A stretch of DNA of 27,191 bases from Desulfuromonadaceae bacterium GWC2_58_13 (lineage in GTDB: Bacteria; Desulfobacterota; Desulfuromonadia; Desulfuromonadales; Trichloromonadaceae): NCBI GenBank assembly GCA_001825565.1, contig MHXM01000049.1:1-27191 (forward strand), read 5' to 3'. This document shows, piece by piece, positions 6,706 to 15,263 of this stretch. Under the pieces are notes generated by a model that made no database searches, was not told where the DNA came from, and saw nothing but the letters and a program-made list of their open reading frames with translations. The translations under genes were made by a program, and so were the position numbers. The first letter of the stretch is position 1, and every line of letters begins with the position of its first letter.

Positions 6706-7350
6706 TCAGGGAATGATCCCGAGAATTTTGTGAATCTGCAACAGGTCGGCGGTTTCGGAAACCAGCAGGGTCGGAATCCCCAAGGCCTGGGGCACCTTCA
6801 AGTCGACCTGTTCCCGGTCACCAACGAACAAAAAACTGTGGGGGGGGCCGCCGATGTCTTCGAGTATCCGCTGAAGGGTTTCGGGGTCGGGTTTGGGCGT
6901 CCAGTTGAATTCGATGGTGTAAATGCGTCGGAACAAGGTCTCGACCCCGAGCAGGGCGAGAATCTTCTCGGTGAGAGGCAAACTGTTGTTGGTATAAAGA
7001 TACAGATCCCACTCTCCGGCTAACGAATCGAGTAGCGCCTGCAAAACCAAATCGGGTCCAAGATATTGCTCGGGACGAACCCCGGCTTGCATGGCCCGGT
7101 GAAATTCGGGGACCTCGATCCCCAGAGTCAGGCAGGTGCGGGTCAGGGTCGGTTCTTCTTCCAGCAGCTCGGCAAGTCGCTTACGGGAGTTGCGCAGCAG
7201 AGTCCGTCCTTCCCTGAGGGGAATTCCCCGGGTTTCGGCCACCAGGGACGCGGCTACGTTCTGAATCTCCTTGGCGAGGCCATCGCTTTTATACAGCGTG
7301 CCATCCAAGTCAAATACAATGGAGCGAACCTGTTTCAGATTTCCCAGCAT
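6706..7350 (-). CDS. HAD-superfamily hydrolase (probable phosphatase)
   Basis: A 214-residue haloacid-dehalogenase-fold protein. All four motifs are visible: motif I FDLDGT (nucleophile D14 and acid/base D16), motif II TNN, motif III lysine in TPKPDPE, and motif IV GDREQVD. The helical insert after motif I makes it a subfamily I (beta-phosphoglucomutase / phosphoglycolate phosphatase-like) cap type. The substrate cannot be read from sequence; Asp14/Asp16 indicate phosphate-ester hydrolysis. Start ATG 7350 has GGAGG ten bases upstream. It follows the GDPD gene by 105 bases without an evident terminator, so it probably belongs to the rhodanese-GDPD-HAD transcript. Confidence 0.9.
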   Translation of the reverse strand: MLGNLKQVRSIVFDLDGTLYKSDGLAKEIQNVAASLVAETRGIPLREGRTLLRNSRKRLAELLEEEPTLTRTCLTLGIEVPEFHRAMQAGVRPEQYLGPDLVLQALLDSLAGEWDLYLYTNNSLPLTEKILALLGVETLFRRIYTIEFNWTPKPDPETLQRILEDIGGPPHSFLFVGDREQVDLKVPQALGIPTLLVSETADLLQIHKILGIIP

Positions 7351-7455
7351 TGAGACGGAACCTCCCCGAATTCAGCACCACCCAAAAAAAATAATTCCTT
7401 CTCCGCCCCACCTACAAATCATCCAGCACGTCCGCATTCTCCGACGAGGAACCAC

Positions 7456-8175
7456 TCATGCCTGGCGCAGGGCGACCACCTGCAAGGGGTCGTTGGTAAA
7501 GATTCCGTCCACCCCCAGGCGCGCCAATCCGGCAATCTGCCGTGGAGCGTCGACCGTCCATGGATAAACCGCCAAGCCATGACGCCGGCAGGCCGTCAGC
7601 AAGGGACGACTGATCAGATCGTAGCGAGGGTTCAAGCTTTCAGCCCCGGCCGATACCGCTCGCCGTACTGCTCCGCGCCAGAATATCGACTCGACCAGAA
7701 ACCCCAGGGGCAACGCCGGATCGACCTGACGCAGGGCCGCCAGCAGTTTGTGATCGAAGGACGATATCAAAACACGGGCGCGTGGGTAACGGGGCAGCAG
7801 TTCAAGAATGGCCCGACCGGCGGCGTGTTCCTTGACTTCAAGATTCAGCCGCAATCGCCCTTCCGCCCAATGCAACACCTCTTCAAGAGTCGGCACCAAC
7901 TCGCCTGCAAAACGCGGGGAAAACCAGCTGCCGGCATCCAGACGCCGCAAATCGGTCAAATTCAATCGCGCCACCGCGCCACACCCGCTGGTGGTACGAT
8001 CGACGGTAACATCGTGAATGACCACCGGAACGCCATCGCGGCTGAGGTGCACATCGAGTTCGATGCCATCGGCGCCGGCATCTTCCGCGGCGGCAAACGC
8101 CGCCAGGGTATTTTCCGGAGCCGTCGCTGAAGCCCCCCGATGCGCCCAGACGAAAAAAGTCTTATTCACAAGCAT
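7456..8175 (-). CDS. Glycerophosphodiester phosphodiesterase family protein
   Basis: A 239-residue GDPD TIM-barrel protein. The family hydrolyses deacylated phospholipids such as glycerophosphocholine to glycerol 3-phosphate and an alcohol. Catalytic and metal-binding residues are in place: H12-R13 in AHRG, E21-N22 in PENT, E39 and D41 in GIELDVHLSRDG, H54 in IHD, a later glutamate-lysine in LEVKEH, and the closing DGIFTNDP. No signal peptide is present, so it should act in the cytosol. It starts 3 bases after the rhodanese stop codon, with only a weak ribosome site (AGGGACG), which points to translational coupling. Confidence 0.93.
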   Translation of the reverse strand: MLVNKTFFVWAHRGASATAPENTLAAFAAAEDAGADGIELDVHLSRDGVPVVIHDVTVDRTTSGCGAVARLNLTDLRRLDAGSWFSPRFAGELVPTLEEVLHWAEGRLRLNLEVKEHAAGRAILELLPRYPRARVLISSFDHKLLAALRQVDPALPLGFLVESIFWRGAVRRAVSAGAESLNPRYDLISRPLLTACRRHGLAVYPWTVDAPRQIAGLARLGVDGIFTNDPLQVVALRQA

Positions 8176-8178
8176 TCT

Positions 8179-8577
8179 TCAAGGTCGTCCCTGAATAACC
8201 GGGAAGCCACGCAACTGCCATGCGTATATCCCGCCGTACAGATTGTAAACCGCAGGGTATCCCAGCCGGGCCAGATAGTTGGCCACCTGCGAACTACGCG
8301 ACCCAACGGCGCAATACACCAGGATCGAACGGTCCTTCGGCAACTCGTCGATCCGTTTCTGCAATTGGTCAATGGGCACCAGTCGAGCCCCGTCGAGACG
8401 GATCTGTTGATATTCCTCAGGGGTGCGCACATCAAGAAGAAAAATCCCCGGTTCGGCGCTCAGCAGATCCCGCGCCTGGGCTGCGGAAATATTCTGAGAC
8501 AAGGCAGCCTGCCCCTGGGCGCCCACCAGCAACAACCAAACAATAGCCCCGAGAATGCCTTTCAAAAACTTCTTCAT
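8179..8577 (-). CDS. Exported single-domain rhodanese-like protein
   Basis: A 132-residue protein: an N-terminal signal peptide (MKKFLKGILGAIVWLLLVGA, cleavage likely near QAALS) followed by one rhodanese domain. The active-site loop is YCAVGSRS with the cysteine at residue 89, so it should be able to hold a persulfide; the region LDVRTPEEY before it is also typical. The signal suggests a periplasmic role in handling sulfane sulfur, but the physiological donor is unknown. The start ATG at 8577 has GGAG seven bases upstream; an in-frame start nine codons further out would add a poor extension before the signal. First gene of the minus-strand group rhodanese-GDPD-HAD. Confidence 0.9.
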   Translation of the reverse strand: MKKFLKGILGAIVWLLLVGAQGQAALSQNISAAQARDLLSAEPGIFLLDVRTPEEYQQIRLDGARLVPIDQLQKRIDELPKDRSILVYCAVGSRSSQVANYLARLGYPAVYNLYGGIYAWQLRGFPVIQGRP

Positions 8578-8638
8578 AACGTAACTCCAAACAAGGAAAC
8601 CCACGCATTAAATATAACATATATGTACCAGCATGACC

Positions 8639-8667
8639 TTGTTTTTCATTTTAAATCGTGTCATTAT
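8639..8667 (+). promoter_or_regulatory. Probable promoter of glpX
   Basis: Plus-strand TTGTTT (8639-8644), 17 bases, CATTAT (8662-8667), about 45 bases before the glpX start. Weaker than the opposing promoter, with which it shares almost the whole -10 region. Confidence 0.4.
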
Positions 8668-8691
8668 ACCGCCCGATTAAACATTTCGCAA
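8663..8691 (-). promoter_or_regulatory. Promoter of the rhodanese-GDPD-HAD transcript
   Basis: Minus-strand TTGCGA (8686-8691), 17-base spacer, TATAAT (8663-8668, perfect -10). It would give a leader of about 80 bases before the rhodanese gene. Its -10 lies on top of the glpX promoter's -10 on the other strand. Confidence 0.65.
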
Positions 8692-8711
8692 CGTTGGCAA
8701 GGAGAGCATGG

Positions 8712-9665
<954 letters not shown>

Positions 9666-9799
9666 AGCAACGGATGTACGAACAAACCTCCTGGCAGAAG
9701 AAAAAATAAGGACCGCACATAAACACTTTTCATCACCGCCAGGAATTGATAGTATCGACTGCTGACTTTGCAGAATGATGTAATGCAGAGAGGAAAAAA

Positions 9800-10636
9800 A
9801 TGGCGATCATAACTATCTCACGGGAAATGGGCAGCTCCGGCATTCCCATTTCTCACAAGGCTGCTGAAAAACTCGGGTATACCCTGGTTAACGGCGATGA
9901 AATCAGAAAAGTCGCCGCGGCTTACGGGCTTTCACCGGATGCGGTGGAAAAGGCCGACGAGAAACCCCCGGCTTTTGTGCAAACCGACGATTCGCAGACT
10001 GAAGCCAATTTTCACCGGATCGAACTCATCATCCTCGATTACGCGTTGAAGGGGAATGTGATCATTTATGGTCGCGGGGGCCAGGATCTGCTCAGGGGAG
10101 TTGACAGCGTTTTGCGTGTACGCATCATCGCCCCTCTCGAAGAGCGGGTCGAACGCTGGGCCGAGCGGGAATGGCTCGACCCGGATCTGGCGCGAGTCCT
10201 GGTCCGTAAATCCGACCAGCAGCGCGCCGGTTTCATCAAATATTACTTTGACCGCGACTGGAACGATCCAATCAACTATGACTTGGTGGTTAACACCATG
10301 AATCTTTCCGAGGAAACCGCTGTCAAAATGATCTGCGACGCCGTCAAGGACCGCAACCTGGCCCAGCGCAAAGACAATTCGAAAAAGATTTTGCAAGACC
10401 TGATCATCCGCAAAAAGATCGAAACCAGCCTTTTCTCCAAGGGCGTGATCACCGGTCTGCATCTGTATCACTTTCACATCGCGGTTCAGGGTGGCAAGGT
10501 GACTCTGGATGGTTATGTTCACAGCCAGAGGGAACTTCAGGACGTCCTCGAAATATTAGGAAAAGTGGAGGGGATCAAATCTCTGACCAACAACCTCGAC
10601 ATCCGCCAGTTTCAGTCCAATCCCCGAGAACACTGA
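9800..10636 (+). CDS. Cytidylate-kinase-like domain fused to a BON domain
   Basis: A 278-residue two-domain protein. Residues 1-190 resemble the cytidylate-kinase-like family: the start MAIITISREMGSSG matches the family's ITISRxxGSGG opening, and later IIYGRGGQDLLRG and YYFDRDWNDPINYDLVVNT correspond to the nucleoside/LID regions. The P-loop has no GKS/T, the usual ATP-binding lysine position being occupied by IPISHK, so catalytic activity is uncertain. Residues about 200-272 form a BON domain (ITGLHLYHFHIAVQGGKVTL then DGYVHSQRELQDVLEI, ending in VEGIKSLTNNL), a fold usually tied to membrane or ligand binding and usually periplasmic; here there is no signal peptide, so it is cytosolic. Start 9800 has GAGAGG six bases upstream. 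Followed by a terminator, so probably transcribed alone or with glpX. Confidence 0.85.
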   Translation: MAIITISREMGSSGIPISHKAAEKLGYTLVNGDEIRKVAAAYGLSPDAVEKADEKPPAFVQTDDSQTEANFHRIELIILDYALKGNVIIYGRGGQDLLRGVDSVLRVRIIAPLEERVERWAEREWLDPDLARVLVRKSDQQRAGFIKYYFDRDWNDPINYDLVVNTMNLSEETAVKMICDAVKDRNLAQRKDNSKKILQDLIIRKKIETSLFSKGVITGLHLYHFHIAVQGGKVTLDGYVHSQRELQDVLEILGKVEGIKSLTNNLDIRQFQSNPREH

Positions 10637-10674
10637 GATTACTGAAACGGTCCGTAACGATTATTAAGCAGGGG

Positions 10675-10706
10675 AAAGCCGGCTGGCAAAGCCGGCTTTT
10701 CTTTGT
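10675..10706 (+). terminator. Rho-independent terminator after the kinase-like/BON gene
   Basis: AAAGCCGGC (10675-10683), 7-base loop, GCCGGCTTT (10691-10699) followed by TTCTTT. A 9-bp stem with a T-rich tail 38 bases after the stop codon. Confidence 0.88.
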
Positions 10707-10727
10707 CCTTTCCCGACAAGGGAAAGG
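10707..10727 (+). repeat. 8-bp hairpin directly after the terminator
   Basis: CCTTTCCC (10707-10714), GACAA loop, GGGAAAGG (10720-10727). It has no T-run and lies just before the yebC promoter; a second stem-loop or part of the promoter's upstream region. Confidence 0.35.
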
Positions 10728-10729
10728 CC

Positions 10730-10758
10730 TTGTCCCGCGATGGCCTTCATGATAGGAT
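10730..10758 (+). promoter_or_regulatory. Probable promoter of yebC-ruvCAB
   Basis: TTGTCC (10730-10735), 17 bases, TAGGAT (10753-10758); each 4/6. It follows the upstream terminator and precedes yebC by about 65 bases. No better promoter is seen between yebC and ruvB. Confidence 0.42.
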
Positions 10759-10824
10759 AACTAGCCGTTTTTGCGACAGCATTGCAGAAGTCGGCCGATT
10801 GATGACGCAAGGAGAAACATAACC

Positions 10825-11571
10825 ATGTCAGGACACAGCAAGTGGGCGAATATCAAACACCGCAAGGGAGCCCAAGACGCCAAACGCGGTCAAGTCTTTA
10901 CCAAACTGATCAAGGAAATCAACGTAGCGGCTAAAATCGGCGGCGGCGACCTGGAGAGCAATGCCCGCCTGCGCACGGCCGTCGACAAGGCCAAGAACGA
11001 GAATATGCCCAAGGACACCATCGACCGAGCCATTAAAAAAGGGACCGGCGATATGGACGGGGTGAATTACGAAGAAGGAACCTTTGAGGGGTACGGCCCC
11101 GGCGGCGTAGCGGTCATCGTCGAATTCATGACCGATAACCGCATCCGCACCGTAGCCGACGTGCGGCACATATTCACCAAACACAACGGCAACCTGGGGG
11201 TCAGCGGCTCGGTCGCTTTCCTGTTCGACCGCAAGGGCCTGATCTCGTTCGGCACCGACAATGATTTCGATGCCATCTTCGAAGCCGCCCTCGAAGCCGG
11301 GGCCGAAGACGTCAAGGACGAGGGGGATGCCTACGAAGTCATCACCGACCCCGGCAATTTCATTGAAGTCCGTGAGGCCCTTGAGGCCGCCGGGCTCAAA
11401 TGGGAATCGGCGGAGACCACCATGATCCCCCAGACCATGGTGCAACTTGAAGGCAAGCAGGCCGAACAGATGCTCAAAATGATGGACAAGCTCGAAGACA
11501 ACGACGATGTCCAGAACGTTTACGCCAACTTCGATATCTCCGACGACGATATTGAAAAAGCGATGGGTTAA
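10825..11571 (+). CDS. yebC: YebC/PmpR family protein
   Basis: A 248-residue YebC-family protein beginning with the near-invariant MSGHSKWANIKHRKGAQDAK. The family (bacterial YebC, mitochondrial TACO1) was long annotated as a transcription regulator; newer work assigns members a role in translation through difficult proline-rich stretches. Conserved blocks NARLRTAVDKAKNENMPKD and GPGGVAVIVEFMTDN are present, and the acidic C-terminal half is complete. The start is ATG 10825, with AAGGAG ten bases upstream; the frame extends 18 codons further out but those residues are not family-like. It leads the ruvC-ruvA-ruvB group, a linkage seen in many bacteria. Confidence 0.95.
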   Translation: MSGHSKWANIKHRKGAQDAKRGQVFTKLIKEINVAAKIGGGDLESNARLRTAVDKAKNENMPKDTIDRAIKKGTGDMDGVNYEEGTFEGYGPGGVAVIVEFMTDNRIRTVADVRHIFTKHNGNLGVSGSVAFLFDRKGLISFGTDNDFDAIFEAALEAGAEDVKDEGDAYEVITDPGNFIEVREALEAAGLKWESAETTMIPQTMVQLEGKQAEQMLKMMDKLEDNDDVQNVYANFDISDDDIEKAMG

Positions 11572-11652
11572 CTCGGGAGAACGGGCGAAAGCTGTCGTCC
11601 GAGACGCAAAAAATTCCTTTCAACCTGCATTCACGCCTTCAGGCTAAAATAC

Positions 11653-12162
11653 ATGCGCATTCTCGGGATCGATCCGGGTAGCCGGATTACCGGCTACGGA
11701 ATCATCGACAAGCAGGGGAACCACCTGCGGCATGTCGACAATGGCGCGATCTTTACCCGTAGCGACGACGATCTCGCGACCCGGCTTAAAGTTATTTACG
11801 ACGGCCTCGGAAAAATAATCGCTAACTACGCCCCCCAGGCGGTGGCGGTCGAACAGATTTTCGTCGCCAAGAATGCCCTGTCGGCCCTCAAACTCGGTCA
11901 TGCCCGGGGGGCTGCCCTGCTGGCGGGAGTCAACGCGGGGCTGCCGGTCTTCGAATATTCGGCGCTGCAGGTAAAAAACGCCGTGGTCGGCTATGGACGG
12001 GCCAGCAAATCGCAGGTTCAGCAGATGGTGCGCAAACTGGTCGGCCTGCCCGAAATCGCCCAAGAGGACGCCTCCGATGCCCTGGCCGCCGCCATCTGCC
12101 ATGCCCACAGTGCCGGGCTCAACAACCTCCTGGAACAGGCACTGGCCAAATCGGGGCGCTGA
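11653..12162 (+). CDS. ruvC: Holliday junction resolvase RuvC
   Basis: The 169-residue product is the RuvC endonuclease, which cuts Holliday junctions symmetrically as a dimer at the end of recombination. The four acidic catalytic residues are in register with E. coli: D7 (ILGIDPGS), E67 (VAVEQIF), D139 and D142 (QEDASDALA). The start ATG at 11653 has only a faint ribosome site (CAGG, nine bases upstream). It lies 81 bases after yebC with no terminator between, and 52 bases before ruvA, consistent with one resolvasome operon. Confidence 0.97.
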   Translation: MRILGIDPGSRITGYGIIDKQGNHLRHVDNGAIFTRSDDDLATRLKVIYDGLGKIIANYAPQAVAVEQIFVAKNALSALKLGHARGAALLAGVNAGLPVFEYSALQVKNAVVGYGRASKSQVQQMVRKLVGLPEIAQEDASDALAAAICHAHSAGLNNLLEQALAKSGR

Positions 12163-12214
12163 TTCCACGGCTGCTCGCCAAGTACCCTTCACCACTCACA
12201 GACCATGGGTTTCC

Positions 12215-12814
12215 ATGATTGCGCTACTGACCGGAAAGCTTGCCTACAAATCGATCGACCACCTGATTGTCGATGTCGGCGGCGTTGGCTATCGCTTGCA
12301 GATCCCCCTGTCAAGCTTTTACTCGCTGCCGGAAAGCGGCGAGGTCAGGCTGCATGTCTACACCTACGTCAAGGAAGACGCCATCCACTTGTTCGGTTTC
12401 CTGACGCTCGAAGAAAAAGAGCTGTTCATCCTGCTTCGTTCCGTGTCGGGCATAGGCCCCAAACTGGCCATCAACATCCTCTCCAACATCCCGGCGTCGG
12501 AATTGCGGGCAGCGTTGTACCATGGCGACAGCAAGCGGCTGTCCGCGATCCCGGGGATTGGGAAAAAAACCGCCGAACGACTGATCCTCGAATTGCAGGA
12601 AAAGATCAAAAAACTCGGAAATGCCGAAGCCCCGGCATCCCCGACCCGGCCGGCACGTTCCGCCAGCAACGTGGTCGACGACTCCATTTCGGCCCTGGTC
12701 AACCTCGGCTACAAGGAAGTTCAAGCCAGAAAAGCCCTGGAGACGCTTGAAATCGCGACCGACGCCTCGGTGGAAGCGGTTCTCAAGGGGGCGCTGAAGA
12801 TCCTCATGAAGTAA
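12215..12814 (+). CDS. ruvA: Holliday junction branch migration protein RuvA
   Basis: A 199-residue RuvA, the tetramer that clamps the four-way junction and recruits RuvB. The N-terminal OB domain (MIALLTGKL ... VDVGGVGYRLQIP), two helix-hairpin-helix motifs (VSGIGPKLAINIL and IPGIGKKTAERLILEL), the variable linker (PASPTRPARSAS), and the C-terminal RuvB-binding three-helix domain (ALVNLGYKEVQARKAL) are all present. The start at ATG 12215 is fixed by family alignment; the open frame runs back into ruvC. No good ribosome site is visible, so translation may depend on coupling with ruvC. Confidence 0.96.
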   Translation: MIALLTGKLAYKSIDHLIVDVGGVGYRLQIPLSSFYSLPESGEVRLHVYTYVKEDAIHLFGFLTLEEKELFILLRSVSGIGPKLAINILSNIPASELRAALYHGDSKRLSAIPGIGKKTAERLILELQEKIKKLGNAEAPASPTRPARSASNVVDDSISALVNLGYKEVQARKALETLEIATDASVEAVLKGALKILMK

Positions 12815-12845
12815 GCTTTGGGGCAGGGAACCTGAACAGGGGCAT

Positions 12846-13868
12846 ATGACTGAACGCATCATTACCGCCGGCCTGACCGGCGACGACAATTCTTTTGAAC
12901 ATGGCCTGCGCCCGCGCAGCCTGGAGGAATACGTCGGCCAGTCCAAGGCCAAAGAGAACCTGCGGGTTTTCATCGACGCAGCACGCAACCGCGAGGAAGC
13001 GCTGGATCACGTTTTGTTCTTCGGACCGCCGGGACTCGGCAAAACCACCCTGGCCAACATCATCGCCAACGAGATGGGGGTGAACATCAAAAGCACCTCG
13101 GGGCCGGTCATTGAAAAGCCGGGCGACCTGGCGGCCATCCTCACCAACCTCGAGGCGGGCGACGTACTGTTCATCGACGAAATTCACCGCCTGTCGCCGG
13201 TGGTCGAAGAAATCCTCTATCCGGCCATGGAAGACTACCAGCTCGACATCATCATCGGACAGGGACCTTCGGCCCGCACCATCAAGCTTGACTTGCCACG
13301 CTTTACCCTGGTTGGGGCCACCACCCGTGCCGGATTGCTGTCCTCGCCCCTGCGCGACCGGTTCGGGGTCACTTCGCGCCTGGAATTTTACACCAATGAC
13401 GAACTTACCACCATCGTCAAGCGTAGCGCCGGCTTGCTGAGGATCCCCACCGAAGCGGACGGCGCCCGTGAAATCGCCCGTCGCAGCCGGGGGACGCCCC
13501 GCATTGCCAATCGGCTGCTGCGCCGGGTGCGCGATTTCGCCGAGGTGATGGGCAACGGCACCATCACCCTGCCGCTGGCTGACCAGGCTCTGGAGCGGCT
13601 GGAAGTCGACCGACGCGGCCTCGATCACATGGACCGGCTGATCCTGCTGACCATCATCGACAAGTTCGGTGGCGGCCCGGTCGGCCTGGAAACCCTGGCG
13701 GCTGCCGTCGGTGAAGAAAAAGACACCATCGAAGACGTGATCGAACCATTCCTGCTTCAGCAAGGGTATCTCAACCGCACCCCAAGGGGGCGCACTGCCA
13801 CTCCGCTGGCCTATGAACACTTTCACCGGCCACTCAAGGAGATCTCCAGCGGTCCGCTCTTTTCCTGA
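12846..13868 (+). CDS. ruvB: Holliday junction branch migration helicase RuvB
   Basis: The 340-residue RuvB is the hexameric AAA+ motor that drives branch migration with RuvA. Walker A is FGPPGLGKTTLA, Walker B LFIDEIHR, sensor 1 GATTRAG, and the arginine finger lies in SPLRDRFG. The C-terminal winged helix (GGGPVGLETLAAAVGEEKDTIEDVIEPFL and LNRTPRGR) is complete. Start ATG 12846, 31 bases after ruvA, with an AGGGG very close to the start. It appears to be the last gene of the recombination group; the GGDEF gene follows without an evident terminator. Confidence 0.97.
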   Translation: MTERIITAGLTGDDNSFEHGLRPRSLEEYVGQSKAKENLRVFIDAARNREEALDHVLFFGPPGLGKTTLANIIANEMGVNIKSTSGPVIEKPGDLAAILTNLEAGDVLFIDEIHRLSPVVEEILYPAMEDYQLDIIIGQGPSARTIKLDLPRFTLVGATTRAGLLSSPLRDRFGVTSRLEFYTNDELTTIVKRSAGLLRIPTEADGAREIARRSRGTPRIANRLLRRVRDFAEVMGNGTITLPLADQALERLEVDRRGLDHMDRLILLTIIDKFGGGPVGLETLAAAVGEEKDTIEDVIEPFLLQQGYLNRTPRGRTATPLAYEHFHRPLKEISSGPLFS

Positions 13869-13916
13869 CGGGATTCGACGGTCCAGGTGGAAACACCGCA
13901 GGCAAACAATTTCAGT

Positions 13917-15260
13917 ATGGTAAAGTTTGTTATGAAAAAACCTTCCTTTACCCTGGTCAAAAAAGTGGTCGCCGGCTATCTGCTGATCGTGTTGTTCAGC
14001 CTGGTGGCGATCGGCTATGCCCTGACCAGTCTGCACCGGCAAACCGCCTTATCGGAACAGTTGGTGGAGGTTGACTTCAAGGCGCTGACCCTGCTGCGCA
14101 CCCTGCGCCAGACCCTACTGGCCCAGGAAAGCCTGACTAAACAGTTCTTGATTCTCAAGGATCAAACTTTCAGTGATTTACTGAATCGACGGCATCTTGA
14201 GTTTTCCGAGCAATGGCAGCAACTTGGCTCCTTGACTCTGGAAACCGCCGCTCCCGACCTGTCGCTGCAGGTTGACCGCTATCAGGAAGCGGCAGCACGA
14301 TGTCTGGCTTTGCTCTCCGAAACCCGCTGGCAGGAAGCAGAGTCCTGCTCCCAGCTTTGGGACCCGCTGAGGGGCGGACTGCTGGATGAATTTTCCCGGC
14401 TCATCGACCTTCAGGACCAAGGGATCGATGGCCAACTGTCGCAATTAACCGCCGACAGCCGACAGGCCTATCAGATCACGTGGTTTCTGGCTTTTCTCGG
14501 CGTGCTGCTATCCGCTCCGGCGGCCGTCACCCTGCTCTTCAGCATCCATCGCTCGATCCGGTCTCTCCTGCTGGCGACCCGGGAAATCGCCGAAGGGAGC
14601 TTCAACTACGAAGTTCCTATCCGTCAGCAAGATGAATTCGGCCATCTCGCCCGCGAGTTCGCCCGCATGGGCCAGAAGGTGAAAGAAATGGAAGAACGTT
14701 CCCTCGACGCCAACCCATTGACCCGTCTACCGGGCAACTTGGCTCTTGAACGCGAACTTATGGCCCGCATAGACCTGGGCAGTTCGTTTTCCCAGCTTTA
14801 TTTTGACCTCGACCATTTCAAAGCTTACAATGACCGTTACGGCTACCAAGCCGGCAGCGATGTGATCGCCCGGGTCGGCGAGTTGATTCGGCAGAGCGTC
14901 GATGAGGTGGGGAATCCGGACGACGTGCTGGGACATATCGGCGGTGACGACTATGTGGTGCTGACCTCCCCGGATAAGGCTGAGAAGCTGGCCCACAACG
15001 TGGTGATCGCTTTTGATCGAATGGCGCCATCATTCTATTCCGAAGAGGATGTCAAAGCCGGCAACTTCAAAGGAAAAGATCGCTTCGACGTTGAACGAAT
15101 CTTTCCTTTGCTGACCATATCGGTGGCCATCGTCGACTCGGAAAATCTGGATTCCCCCGTGGCATCCACTATTGGTCGTGAATGCGCCCGGATGAAAGAG
15201 CACCTCAAAAACCTTCCGGGAAGCAACGTGCTGCGAAACCGGCGGCACAGACTGGTATAA
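13917..15260 (+). CDS. Membrane GGDEF protein with Hypr (cGAMP synthase) signature
   Basis: About 447 residues. Layout: short cytosolic N-terminus, membrane span 1 (about residues 16-35), an extracytoplasmic helical sensor (about 40-185), span 2 (about 187-209), HAMP linker (about 210-265), and a C-terminal GGDEF domain. Metal-binding D297 in FDLDHFKAYND and base-contacting N305 are present. The next base-contacting residue, Asp in diguanylate cyclases (PleD D344), is Ser here (S314 in GYQAGSDVI), the change that defines Hypr GGDEF enzymes making 3',3'-cGAMP and mixed dinucleotides. The active-site loop is GGDDY (342-346). The RxxD inhibitory site before it is NPDD, so product inhibition is unlikely. 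The start is uncertain: ATG 13917, ATG 13932 and GTG 13887 are all in frame with weak ribosome sites. It is followed 3 bases later by a lipoprotein gene. Confidence 0.88.
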   Translation: MVKFVMKKPSFTLVKKVVAGYLLIVLFSLVAIGYALTSLHRQTALSEQLVEVDFKALTLLRTLRQTLLAQESLTKQFLILKDQTFSDLLNRRHLEFSEQWQQLGSLTLETAAPDLSLQVDRYQEAAARCLALLSETRWQEAESCSQLWDPLRGGLLDEFSRLIDLQDQGIDGQLSQLTADSRQAYQITWFLAFLGVLLSAPAAVTLLFSIHRSIRSLLLATREIAEGSFNYEVPIRQQDEFGHLAREFARMGQKVKEMEERSLDANPLTRLPGNLALERELMARIDLGSSFSQLYFDLDHFKAYNDRYGYQAGSDVIARVGELIRQSVDEVGNPDDVLGHIGGDDYVVLTSPDKAEKLAHNVVIAFDRMAPSFYSEEDVKAGNFKGKDRFDVERIFPLLTISVAIVDSENLDSPVASTIGRECARMKEHLKNLPGSNVLRNRRHRLV

Positions 15261-15263
15261 CTC

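Noticed and set aside
7351..7455. T-run on the minus strand between the GDPD and HAD genes, as a terminator
   Set aside because: The run of eight Ts is not preceded by a G+C-rich inverted repeat.
12205..12750. 181-codon frame overlapping ruvA
   Set aside because: It is the +1 frame of ruvA; the true RuvA frame begins at 12215 and carries both helix-hairpin-helix motifs.
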